32,021 bases of DNA. It comes from Novosphingobium beihaiense. Its GTDB lineage: Bacteria > Pseudomonadota > Alphaproteobacteria > Sphingomonadales > Sphingomonadaceae. Position numbers and translations under genes: made by a program. Position 1 is the first letter of the stretch. Every line of letters begins with the position of its first letter. The notes beneath the pieces were generated by a model. The model saw only the letters and a list, made by a program, of their open reading frames with translations. It was not told where the DNA came from and did no database searches. This document shows, one piece after another, positions 1-6,780 of the stretch. The stretch is taken from NCBI RefSeq assembly GCF_022832375.1, contig NZ_JALHLG010000052.1, positions 1 through 32,021 on the forward strand, written 5' to 3'.

Positions 1-14
1 ACACGAACGGCAAG
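1..14. repeat. Edge of a dispersed palindromic repeat (partial)
   Basis: The first eleven bases, ACACGAACGGC, match the end of the complete repeat copy at 28804-28818. The rest of this copy lies outside the window, so the assignment rests on a short match. It sits just downstream of the S9 peptidase stop codon. Confidence 0.35.
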
Positions 15-22
15 GGCCTTCG

Positions 23-2104
23 TTACCCCTCCACGCCCAGCTGCCACAGGATGAAGGCGAATTCCTCCGCCGTTTCCTTCAGGCTTTCGAAACGGCCGGA
101 CTTGCCGCCGTGGCCCGCGCCCATGTTGGTCTTGAAAATCAGCTCGTTGTCATCGGTCTTCAGCTCGCGCAGCTTCGCCACCCATTTGGCCGGTTCCCAA
201 TAGGTCACGCGCGGATCGTTGAGCCCGGCCGTCACCATCAGCGGCGGATAGGCCTGCGCCGTGATCTGGTCATAGGGGCTGTAACTCAGGATATGTTCAA
301 AGGCGGCCTTGTCCTCGATGGGATTGCCCCATTCGGGCCATTCGCCCGGCGTGAGCGGCAACGTCTCGTCCAGCATGGTATTGAGCACGTCGACGAACGG
401 CACATGCGCCACCACCGCGCCCCACAGATGCGGATCGGAATTGATCACCGCGCCCATCAGCTCGCCGCCCGCCGATCCGCCCGCGATGGCGATCTGTCCC
501 TCGCGGGTGAAGCCGCGCTCGATCAGGCCTTTCGCGCAGTCCACGAAGTCGTTGAAAGTATTGGTGCGGTGCTCCAGCTTGCCCGCCTTGTACCAGGCGC
601 GGCCCATGTCGTCGCCGCCGCGGATATGGGCAATCGCATAGGCAAACCCGCGATCGACAAGGCTGAGCCGCGCGGTCGAGAAACCGGGATCAATGGAAAT
701 GCCGTAAGCGCCATAGCCGTAGAGGTAGAGCGGCCCCGCCCCCTCGCGATCCTTGCGGTACACGATGCTGACCGGAATCGCCGTGCCGTCGCGCGCGGCG
801 ATCTCCAGCCGCTCGGTGGCATAGAGCGAGGCGTCATAGCCCGAGGGGATTTCCTGCACCTTGAGCGTTTCCATGGTGCGCGCGGCAACATCGTAATCGA
901 GTACTGACGACGGCATGACCATCGATTCGTAGGACAGCCGCAGCGTGTCCATGTGCCATTCGGGATTGTTGGACAGCCCGGCGGAAAAGCTCGCTTCGGG
1001 AAATTCGATCGGCTCGATCCGCGCGGAATCGTCGTAATAGCGCACCTCGATCCGGTCGAGCCCGCGCACGCGCCCCTCGATCACGTAGAAATCGCGGAAC
1101 AGGTCGACGCCGGTCAGATAGAAATCGTCCGTTCCCTCGATCAGCGTCGTCCATTCGCCGGGATTGCTGAGCGGCGCGGTGGCGAGGCGGAAGTTCTCAT
1201 GCGTGTCGTTGGTGTGGATGTAGAGCACGCCGTCGCGCTCGTCGGCATCGTATTCCACGCCCTTGGCGCGCGGCTTGACGAGGATCTGCTCGCCCAGCGG
1301 ATCGTCGGCGCGCACCAGCCGCGCTTCGCTCGTCTCGTGATCGCTGGAGCCGATGATCAGCCACTTCTCGTTCGAGGAAAGCGAAGAGCCGACGCGGAAG
1401 CCCTCGTCGTCCTCGTGATAGAGCTCGACATCCTTTTCCAGCGGCTCGCCCAGCCAGTGCAGCCGGGCATTGTCGGTGCGCCACTGTTCGTTGGCGAGCG
1501 AATAGACCAGCCCCTTGTCCTCGGCCACCCAGACGAGGCTGGAGAGCGTGCCGGGGATCTCGTCCGCCAGCAGCTCGCCGGTCTCCAGGTTCTTGATCCG
1601 CGCGGTGAAGCGTTCCGAGCCGTTGTCGTCGATCGCATAGGCCAGCAGCTTGCCGCTGGCGCTCACCGAGATCGCGCCGAGGCGGAAGTAGTCCTTGCCT
1701 TCGGCCAGCGCCACTTCGTCGAGCATCAGCTCGTCGGCGGAACCATCGTCCGGTGCGCCCACGGGCCTGCGCCACCACTTCTTGTATTCGGCGCCTTCCT
1801 CGAACTCGATCCAGTAGAGCCAGTCGCCGTCCTTCTGTGGCACCGACTTGTCCGCTTCCTTGATGCGGCCGCGCATTTCGGTGAACAGCGCATCGATCCG
1901 CGCCTGATGCGGCTTCATCCGCGCCTCGAACCAGCGGTTCTCCGCTTCCAGATGGGCCAGCACTTCCTTGTCCGCCACTTCGGGATAGCCCGGATCGCGC
2001 AGCCAGGCGTAATCGTCCGGAACGGTCAGGCCGTGGCGGGTGAAGGACTGCGGCTTCTTGGCCGCCTGCGGGGGACCGGAAAGGGTCGGGGTGGAATCTG
2101 CCAT
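23..2104 (-). CDS. ptrB: S9 family peptidase, oligopeptidase B type
   Basis: Serine oligopeptidase of the prolyl oligopeptidase family; oligopeptidase B cuts short peptides after basic residues in the cytoplasm. The 693-residue protein has the family layout: an N-terminal extension and seven-bladed propeller (about residues 15-420), then an alpha/beta hydrolase domain. The catalytic triad is readable: Ser544 in GGSAGGE, Asp630 in GLNDPRV and His665 in GAGHGGKSG. The acidic stretch around MLDETLPLTPGEWPEWGNP is characteristic of oligopeptidase B rather than prolyl oligopeptidase. No signal peptide is seen. I chose the ATG at 2104 (MADST) because an N-terminus like this is usual for the family; an in-frame ATG at 2113 is possible, and neither has a strong ribosome binding site. 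It is divergent from the Xaa-Pro aminopeptidase, with about 50 bp between the starts. Confidence 0.93.
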   Translation of the reverse strand: MADSTPTLSGPPQAAKKPQSFTRHGLTVPDDYAWLRDPGYPEVADKEVLAHLEAENRWFEARMKPHQARIDALFTEMRGRIKEADKSVPQKDGDWLYWIEFEEGAEYKKWWRRPVGAPDDGSADELMLDEVALAEGKDYFRLGAISVSASGKLLAYAIDDNGSERFTARIKNLETGELLADEIPGTLSSLVWVAEDKGLVYSLANEQWRTDNARLHWLGEPLEKDVELYHEDDEGFRVGSSLSSNEKWLIIGSSDHETSEARLVRADDPLGEQILVKPRAKGVEYDADERDGVLYIHTNDTHENFRLATAPLSNPGEWTTLIEGTDDFYLTGVDLFRDFYVIEGRVRGLDRIEVRYYDDSARIEPIEFPEASFSAGLSNNPEWHMDTLRLSYESMVMPSSVLDYDVAARTMETLKVQEIPSGYDASLYATERLEIAARDGTAIPVSIVYRKDREGAGPLYLYGYGAYGISIDPGFSTARLSLVDRGFAYAIAHIRGGDDMGRAWYKAGKLEHRTNTFNDFVDCAKGLIERGFTREGQIAIAGGSAGGELMGAVINSDPHLWGAVVAHVPFVDVLNTMLDETLPLTPGEWPEWGNPIEDKAAFEHILSYSPYDQITAQAYPPLMVTAGLNDPRVTYWEPAKWVAKLRELKTDDNELIFKTNMGAGHGGKSGRFESLKETAEEFAFILWQLGVEG

Positions 2105-2155
2105 GCCCCGCATCTATGTAGCGAAGATGCCCCCTGCAAGCCGGATACCCCAGAC

Positions 2156-3976
2156 ATGCTGATGAATACCCATGAAGCCCGCCTCGATGCCCTGCGCAAG
2201 GAACTGAAGGCGCGCGGCCTCGATGGCTTCGTGATCCCCATTTCCGACGAGCACATGAGCGAATACGTGGGCGCCTATGCCCAGCGCCTCGCCTGGCTGA
2301 CGGGCTTTGGCGGATCGGCCGGCACGGTGGTCGTGCTCACCGACCCGGCGCTGTCCCCCTCTGCCGCGATCTTCGTCGACGGGCGCTATACCATTCAAGT
2401 GCGCGATCAGGTGGACGAGCGGCTCTTCGCTTACGAAAGCGTGCCGCAGACGAGCCCCGCCAAGTGGCTGGAAGCCCACGCCCCGCAAGGCGCGGTGATC
2501 GGCTACGACGCCTGGCTGCACGGCGTGAAATGGGCCGAGGCGGCGGACAAGGCGCTGGCGGGCCGGGGCGGCAAGCTGGTGGCGGTGGACAGCAACCCCG
2601 TCGATGCGATCTGGGAAGACCGCCCGCTGCCCTCCTCCGCCCCGGCGCAGGTCCACTCCGGCGATCTCGCCGGGCAATCCAGCGAGGCCAAGCGCGCGGC
2701 CGTGTCCGAATGGCTGACGGGCAAGCGCCTCGATGCCACGGTGATCACCGCGCTCGATTCGATCGCCTGGCTGCTCAACATTCGCGGCACCGATGTGGAG
2801 CGCACCCCGGTCGCGCTGTCCTATGTGATCGCGAAGGCGGACGGTACCGCCGATCTGTTCATCGCCGAAGAGAAAGTGACGCCGGAACTGCGCCAGCATC
2901 TGGGCAATGCCGTGACGATCCGCCCGCGCAGCCAGTTCGTGACCGGGCTGGAAGAACTGGCGGGCAAACATGTCGCCGTGGACCCGGCCCGCGCCGTGGC
3001 CGCCATCTTCGAAGTGCTGCGCAAGGCCGGGGCCAGTGTCGCCGAGGAGACCGACCCCACCGTGCTGCCCAAGGCGGTGAAGAACCCGGCCGAACAGCAG
3101 GGCCACCGCGATGCGCAGGCACGCGACGGCGCCGCTGTCTCGCAATTCCTGCACTGGCTCTCGCTGGAAGGGCCCAGGGGCGAAGTGACCGAAATGTCCG
3201 CCGCCGACCGGCTCGAAGCCTTCCGTCAGGCGCGCGGCGACTTGCGCGATCTCTCGTTCGACACGATCTCCGGCGCCGGTCCGAACGCGGCGATCTGCCA
3301 CTACCGCGTCACCGACGAAACCAGCCTGACGCTGCAGCCGAACTCGGTCTACCTCGTCGATTCGGGCGGCCAGTACCCCGACGGCACCACCGACATCACC
3401 CGCACCGTATGGATCGGGCCGGGCGAGCCGGGCGCCGAAGTGAAGGACCGCTTCACCCGCGTGCTCAAGGGCCATATCGCGCTCGCCATGGCGGTGTTCC
3501 CCAAGGGCACCACCGGCAGCCAGCTCGACGTGCTCGCGCGCTATGCGCTGTGGCAGGCGGGCATCGACTATGCCCACGGCACCGGCCACGGCGTCGGCAG
3601 CTTCCTCTCGGTCCACGAAGGCCCGCAGCGCATCGCCAAGCCGTCGAGCGGGCAGGCCGGAAGCGACCAGCCGCTGATGCCGGGCATGTTCCTCTCGAAC
3701 GAGCCGGGCTACTACAAGACCGGCGAATACGGCATCCGCATCGAGAATCTGGTGCTGGTCGAACCGCGCACGATCGCAGGGGCCGAAGGCGAATACTACG
3801 GCTTCGAAACCCTCACCCACGTGCCGATCGAGCGCCGTCTGGTCGATTGCAGCCTGCTCACCCGCGCGGAGCTGGAATGGTGGAACGCCTATCACGCCCG
3901 CGTGCTGGAACTGATCGGGCCGCAGCTCGAAGGCGAGGCCAGGGCGTGGCTGGAGGCCCAATGCGCGCGCCTGTAA
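2156..3976 (+). CDS. pepP: Xaa-Pro aminopeptidase, M24 family (PepP-like)
   Basis: Metallo-aminopeptidase that removes an N-terminal residue preceding proline. The 606-residue length fits the long three-domain form: a creatinase N-terminal domain (about 10-140), a second creatinase-like domain (about 170-320) and the C-terminal pita-bread catalytic domain. The five dinuclear metal ligands are all present: Asp402 in VDSGG, Asp413 in GTTDITR, His478 in GTGHGVG, Glu516 in SNEPGYY and Glu530 in RIENL. No signal peptide is seen, so it should be cytoplasmic. Starts at 2156 (MLMNTHEA) and 2162 (MNTHEA) are both possible; homology favours the MNTHEA region and not the much longer upstream open frame, which is antisense to the S9 peptidase. 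Its partner upstream is another peptidase, consistent with peptide turnover. Confidence 0.93.
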   Translation: MLMNTHEARLDALRKELKARGLDGFVIPISDEHMSEYVGAYAQRLAWLTGFGGSAGTVVVLTDPALSPSAAIFVDGRYTIQVRDQVDERLFAYESVPQTSPAKWLEAHAPQGAVIGYDAWLHGVKWAEAADKALAGRGGKLVAVDSNPVDAIWEDRPLPSSAPAQVHSGDLAGQSSEAKRAAVSEWLTGKRLDATVITALDSIAWLLNIRGTDVERTPVALSYVIAKADGTADLFIAEEKVTPELRQHLGNAVTIRPRSQFVTGLEELAGKHVAVDPARAVAAIFEVLRKAGASVAEETDPTVLPKAVKNPAEQQGHRDAQARDGAAVSQFLHWLSLEGPRGEVTEMSAADRLEAFRQARGDLRDLSFDTISGAGPNAAICHYRVTDETSLTLQPNSVYLVDSGGQYPDGTTDITRTVWIGPGEPGAEVKDRFTRVLKGHIALAMAVFPKGTTGSQLDVLARYALWQAGIDYAHGTGHGVGSFLSVHEGPQRIAKPSSGQAGSDQPLMPGMFLSNEPGYYKTGEYGIRIENLVLVEPRTIAGAEGEYYGFETLTHVPIERRLVDCSLLTRAELEWWNAYHARVLELIGPQLEGEARAWLEAQCARL

Positions 3977-4071
3977 AGCGCCGTTCATGACAGCGTGAAA
4001 GATCGTTTGTGAAAGCCAATTTGTTCACTTAATGTTCCACCACCTGATGCGATTCGCAAGGAGAGTGAGAC

Positions 4072-4443
4072 ATGATTGGGTACGTGACGGTCGGCACAAA
4101 CGATCTGGAACGCGGCGCGAAGTTCTACGACGCGGTCTGCGGCGAACTGGGCGTGGGCCGGATGATGGATTTCGATAGCTTCATCGCCTGGGGCGTTCCG
4201 GGCGGCGGGGCCGGTATCGGCCTGACCAAGCCCTTCGACGGCCAGCCCGCGACGGTCGGCAACGGCGTGATGGTGGCGCTGGAAGCCAAGGACAAGGATC
4301 AGGTGCAGCGCCTCTACGACATCGCCCTTGCCAATGGCGGCACGTGCGAGGGCCCTCCGGGACCGCGTGGCGACGAGGGCTTCTATGCCGCCTATTTCCG
4401 CGATCTGGACGGCAACAAACTGAACGCCTTTATCATGGGCTAA
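4072..4443 (+). CDS. VOC (glyoxalase/bleomycin resistance) family protein, copy 1
   Basis: A 123-residue single-domain protein of the vicinal oxygen chelate superfamily. The start is well supported: AAGGAG at 4058-4063 sits eight bases before the ATG. The N-terminal YVTVGTNDLERGAKFYDAV and the C-terminal FYAAYFRDLDGNKLNAF are the two beta-alpha-beta signatures of the fold. I do not see a full set of glyoxalase I metal ligands, so the reaction cannot be named. It is closely related to the next VOC gene (GTNDL, RGA-FYDA, PFDG-PA, GNG, GG-CEGPPG, FYAAYFRD-DGNK shared), so the pair is probably a tandem duplication. The two copies are separated by about 290 bp of repeats, which argues against simple co-translation. 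Confidence 0.85.
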   Translation: MIGYVTVGTNDLERGAKFYDAVCGELGVGRMMDFDSFIAWGVPGGGAGIGLTKPFDGQPATVGNGVMVALEAKDKDQVQRLYDIALANGGTCEGPPGPRGDEGFYAAYFRDLDGNKLNAFIMG

Positions 4444-4476
4444 GATTCTGGATGAAGTCCGTATCACTATTTCCCC

Positions 4477-4562
4477 TCACCCCCGCGCAAGCGGGGAACC
4501 CGCTTCTGGCTGCATAGCGTCAGGAAGAGCGGCGGGCCCCCCACCTTCGCGGGGACGACAAA
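4477..4562. repeat. REP-like inverted pair (BIME-like palindromic element)
   Basis: Two half-elements face each other. The left one has a perfect hairpin, CCCCGC-GCAA-GCGGGG (4481-4496), with a GNRA-type tetraloop. The right one, around 4538-4560, reads in reverse complement as GTCGTCCCCGCGAAGGTGGG. The two arms (roughly 4477-4506 and 4531-4560) are imperfect inverted copies of about 30 bp. From general knowledge, short elements with a CCCCGCG core are abundant in sphingomonad intergenic DNA. It lies just after the first VOC gene and could stabilise or end its transcript. Confidence 0.6.
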
Positions 4563-4596
4563 TTGTGAGGTGAACTTCGTTTCCACCACACTCGAA

Positions 4597-4667
4597 CGGA
4601 TCAGCATTCAGCCTTAACGGTCTGCAAATGGAGATTTTCGGCTCACCATTTTCTGAATGCTGATCCG
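4597..4667. repeat. 15-bp perfect inverted repeat with 41-bp loop
   Basis: CGGATCAGCATTCAG at 4597-4611 is exactly complementary to CTGAATGCTGATCCG at 4653-4667. Inside the loop, AAATGG (4626-4631) can pair with CCATTT (4646-4651), giving a nested stem. There is no transposase and no obvious target-site duplication. It lies in the leader region of the second VOC gene. Confidence 0.7.
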
Positions 4668-4679
4668 CTCAAAACCTTG

Positions 4680-4725
4680 CCTGCATTCTCTCCGCCTGCT
4701 TCAAAGACGGCGGAGAGAATGCAGG
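4680..4725 (+). promoter_or_regulatory. 17-bp perfect hairpin reaching the ribosome binding site of VOC copy 2
   Basis: The arms 4680-4696 and 4709-4725 are perfectly complementary (core ATTCTCTCCGCC / GGCGGAGAGAAT) with a 12-base loop. The 3' arm ends in the first bases of the CAGGAGAGA ribosome binding site (4722-4730) of the gene starting at 4734. A stem of this length is very stable and would hide the site if transcription starts upstream of 4680. This is inference: an RNA switch, a protein operator or a fold without function are all possible. Confidence 0.65.
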
Positions 4726-4733
4726 AGAGAACG

Positions 4734-5114
4734 ATGCCGGTTGCGCATGTAACCTTCGGAACCAACGACCTTGCGCGCGGTGCGCGCTTTTACGATGCGA
4801 TCATGGCCGAATTCGGCGGTACCCGCGCCTTTGCCCATGACAAGGCGATCGGCTGGAGCTTTCCCGACGGCGGGCCCAGCATCGGCATTACATATCCGTT
4901 TGACGGCGAGCCCGCGAACCGGGGCAACGGCACGATGTTCGCTCTGATGGCGGCCGGCGAGGACATGGTGCGGCGCGTCCATGGCGCCGCGCTGGCCCAT
5001 GGCGGCAGTTGCGAAGGCCCGCCAGGGCTGCGCGCCAACGGCTTCTACGCTGCCTACTTCCGCGATCCCGACGGCAACAAGATAAACGCCTTCTGTGCCC
5101 CGGCAGCGCCGTGA
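4734..5114 (+). CDS. VOC family protein, copy 2
   Basis: A 126-residue vicinal oxygen chelate fold protein and close paralogue of the 4072-4443 gene. Conserved stretches are VTFGTNDLARGARFYDAI at the N-terminus and FYAAYFRDPDGNKINAF near the C-terminus. Start: the ATG at 4734 has AGGAG at 4723-4727 and aligns with the start of copy 1. In-frame TTG (4677) and ATG (4719) codons lie further upstream, but the sequence between them encodes the arms of a long hairpin and does not look like protein. Substrate unknown. The presence of separate leader elements suggests that this copy is regulated apart from copy 1. Confidence 0.85.
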   Translation: MPVAHVTFGTNDLARGARFYDAIMAEFGGTRAFAHDKAIGWSFPDGGPSIGITYPFDGEPANRGNGTMFALMAAGEDMVRRVHGAALAHGGSCEGPPGLRANGFYAAYFRDPDGNKINAFCAPAAP

Positions 5115-5117
5115 CCT

Positions 5118-5162
5118 GCGCGTTCGGGGGCTGCTTGCTGAACGCGCGTTCATCCAGTTTTC
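5118..5162 (+). terminator. Possible terminator or alternative hairpins after VOC copy 2
   Basis: GCGCGTTC (5118-5125) pairs with GAACGCGC (5140-5147), followed some bases later by GTTTT. The same GAACGCGC also starts a perfect 14-bp palindrome, TGAACGCGCGTTCA (5139-5152), so two exclusive hairpins can form. The T tract is short and offset, so intrinsic termination is only tentative. Confidence 0.4.
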
Positions 5163-5259
5163 CTGCCCATGAACAACGCGGCCAGACTGTGACAATTGAC
5201 GACAATAATCGGGTGCTACGGCACATCTGCGCGACAAGCGCGCCGTAGAAAGGGCCTCA

Positions 5260-5310
5260 GAGAGCCGCGGGGCATATCTTCCCCCTCCCTTCCCCAGCCC
5301 CGTGGCTCTC
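5260..5310 (+). promoter_or_regulatory. Leader hairpin upstream of the EF-hand gene
   Basis: GAGAGCCGCGGGGC (5260-5273) pairs with GCCCCGTGGCTCTC (5297-5310): 14 base pairs, one of them G-U, closing a 23-base pyrimidine-rich loop. It ends 15 bases before the GGGAG ribosome binding site of the next gene. A structured 5' leader is the simplest reading; no known riboswitch class is recognised. Confidence 0.5.
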
Positions 5311-5333
5311 ATCCCTTTCCCTTTGGGAGTGAG

Positions 5334-6005
5334 ATGACAATGAAGACTGCAATCAAGACCCTGACGCTCGGCCTTTCGGCCGCAGCGCTTTCGATCGGCG
5401 GTATCGCCTATGCCCAGCCGCCCGGCCCGGCCAAGCCATTCATGGATGCCAACAAGGACGGCCTGATCACCCGCGATGAAGCGCAGAAGGCCGCCGAGGG
5501 CATGTTCACCCGGCTCGACTTCAACAAGGACGGCAAAATCGATCAGGCCGACCGCGATGCCCGCCATGCCCAGCGGCGCGGCGCCATGTTCGCGAAGATC
5601 GATACCAATGGTGACGGTTCGATCTCCAAGGACGAATTCATGGCCGCCAAGGCGCCCGGCCCGCGCGGTCCCGGTATGAAAGGTCCCGGCATGACTGGAC
5701 AGGGCATGACCGCACAGGGAATGACGGGCCCGGGCATGGCCAATCCCGGCAAGAAAATGTCCCGCTGGGGCGGCAAGGGCAAGCGCGGCCATCACGGCAG
5801 GCACGGTCACGGCATGATGATGCTGAAAATGGCCGACACCAACAACGACGGCGCCGTCAGCAAGGCCGAATTCATGACGGCTTCCACCAAGCACTTCGAC
5901 ATGATGGACGCCAACAAGGACGGCCAGGTTACCAAGGAAGAACGCCAGACCGCGCGCCAGAACATGCGGGCAAAGTGGCAGGCAGCCCAACCGGCCAAGA
6001 AGTGA
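5334..6005 (+). CDS. Exported EF-hand calcium-binding protein
   Basis: A 223-residue protein with a Sec signal peptide (MKTAIKTLTLGLSAAALSIGG, likely cleaved after AYA at residue 27), so it should be periplasmic or secreted. Five EF-hand loops are readable, starting at Asp38 (DANKDG), Asp62 (DFNKDG), Asp90 (DTNGDG), Asp168 (DTNNDG) and Asp192 (DANKDG). Loops 3 and 4 are separated by a low-complexity linker with five GM-x-x-(P/Q) pentapeptides (114-138) and a His/Gly cluster (GHHGRHGHG) that could bind other metals. Start ATG 5334 or 5340, both served by GGGAG at 5325-5329. A response regulator follows 40 bp later and a sensor kinase after it, so the protein may buffer or sense an ion monitored by that system. 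Role inferred from context only. Confidence 0.88.
   Translation: MTMKTAIKTLTLGLSAAALSIGGIAYAQPPGPAKPFMDANKDGLITRDEAQKAAEGMFTRLDFNKDGKIDQADRDARHAQRRGAMFAKIDTNGDGSISKDEFMAAKAPGPRGPGMKGPGMTGQGMTAQGMTGPGMANPGKKMSRWGGKGKRGHHGRHGHGMMMLKMADTNNDGAVSKAEFMTASTKHFDMMDANKDGQVTKEERQTARQNMRAKWQAAQPAKK
5673..5747 (+). repeat. Five 15-bp in-frame units encoding GM-x-x-(P/Q) pentapeptides
   Basis: Five consecutive pentads (GMKGP, GMTGQ, GMTAQ, GMTGP, GMANP) are encoded by degenerate 15-bp units within the EF-hand gene. Unit number could vary between strains without breaking the frame. Confidence 0.7.
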
Positions 6006-6045
6006 CTGGACAAACCACCGCCAAGGGGTGTGGAAGAATACCTGT

Positions 6046-6780
6046 ATGAACGATACCACGCCCCCGAGCCTGCTTCTGGTCGATGACGAGGCGGCCCTGC
6101 GCGAACCCCTGGGTGACTATCTGTCGCGCCAGGGGTTCGACGTCGTCCAGTCGGCCAGTGCCGCCGAAGCCCGCAGCCGCTTGCGCGACGGCAAATTCGA
6201 TCTCGTCCTGCTCGACATCATGATGCCGGGCGAGGACGGGCTTTCGCTGTGCCGCCACCTCGTCGAGACGCAGGACATCCCGGTTATCTTCCTGACCGCG
6301 CGCGGCGAAGCGACCGACCGCATCGTCGGCCTCGAAATCGGCGCCGACGATTACGTCGTGAAGCCCTTCGAGCCGCGCGAACTGGTCGCCCGCATCCGCA
6401 GCGTGCTGCGGCGCGCCGCCCGCAGCGCGCCGCCCGCGCCGGAGAACGAGGCGCTCATCTTCGAAGGCTGGCACCTCGATCCGCTGAAGCGCCGCCTCAC
6501 CGATCCGGAAGGCGCGGCCGTGGCCATTTCCTCGGTCGAATTCCGGCTGCTGATGGCGTTCCTCGAACATCCCCGGCAAGTGCTCAATCGCGACCGGCTG
6601 CTCGACATGGTCCAGGGCCGCGAGGCGCACCTGTTCGACCGCGCGGTCGATAACCAGGTCAGCCGCCTGCGCCGCAAGATCGAGATCGACAGCCGCAATC
6701 CGCAACTGATCCAGACCGTCTGGGGCGGCGGCTACATGCTGGCAACCGACGTGAAGCGGGTCCCGCTCGATCCCGAATGA
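6046..6780 (+). CDS. OmpR/PhoB-family response regulator
   Basis: DNA-binding response regulator of 244 residues. The receiver domain (about 8-122) has the acidic pair in LVDDE, phospho-acceptor Asp57 in LLDIMMPGEDG, the switch Thr in FLTARGE and the conserved Lys in YVVKPFEPRE. The C-terminal winged helix (about 140-235) ends in the typical VWGGGYML. I preferred the ATG at 6046 (MNDTTPPS); an in-frame GTG at 6028 would add six residues. The last codon overlaps the start of the histidine kinase (ATGA), a standard sign of translational coupling, so its cognate kinase is the next gene. Targets are not visible; the EF-hand gene upstream is an obvious candidate. Confidence 0.93.
   Translation: MNDTTPPSLLLVDDEAALREPLGDYLSRQGFDVVQSASAAEARSRLRDGKFDLVLLDIMMPGEDGLSLCRHLVETQDIPVIFLTARGEATDRIVGLEIGADDYVVKPFEPRELVARIRSVLRRAARSAPPAPENEALIFEGWHLDPLKRRLTDPEGAAVAISSVEFRLLMAFLEHPRQVLNRDRLLDMVQGREAHLFDRAVDNQVSRLRRKIEIDSRNPQLIQTVWGGGYMLATDVKRVPLDPE

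Noticed and set aside
953..2155. Long plus-strand open frame continuing into the Xaa-Pro aminopeptidase (1007 codons in total)
   Set aside because: Up to about 2150 it is antisense to the S9 peptidase, whose catalytic motifs are intact. Its composition is Arg/Ala/Gly/His-rich, typical of a shadow frame in GC-rich DNA.
2114..3988. 624-codon minus-strand frame opposite the aminopeptidase
   Set aside because: Antisense reading of a well-supported gene with low-complexity composition and no domain.
4007..4035. TTGTGA-N17-TAATGT as a promoter of the first VOC gene
   Set aside because: Spacing is right, but the -10 box matches only three positions; not strong enough to list.
5148..5162. GTTC-N7-TTTC, resembling the alphaproteobacterial LexA box GTTC-N7-GTTC
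   Set aside because: One mismatch in eight fixed bases, next to an unrelated palindrome and with no SOS gene downstream.
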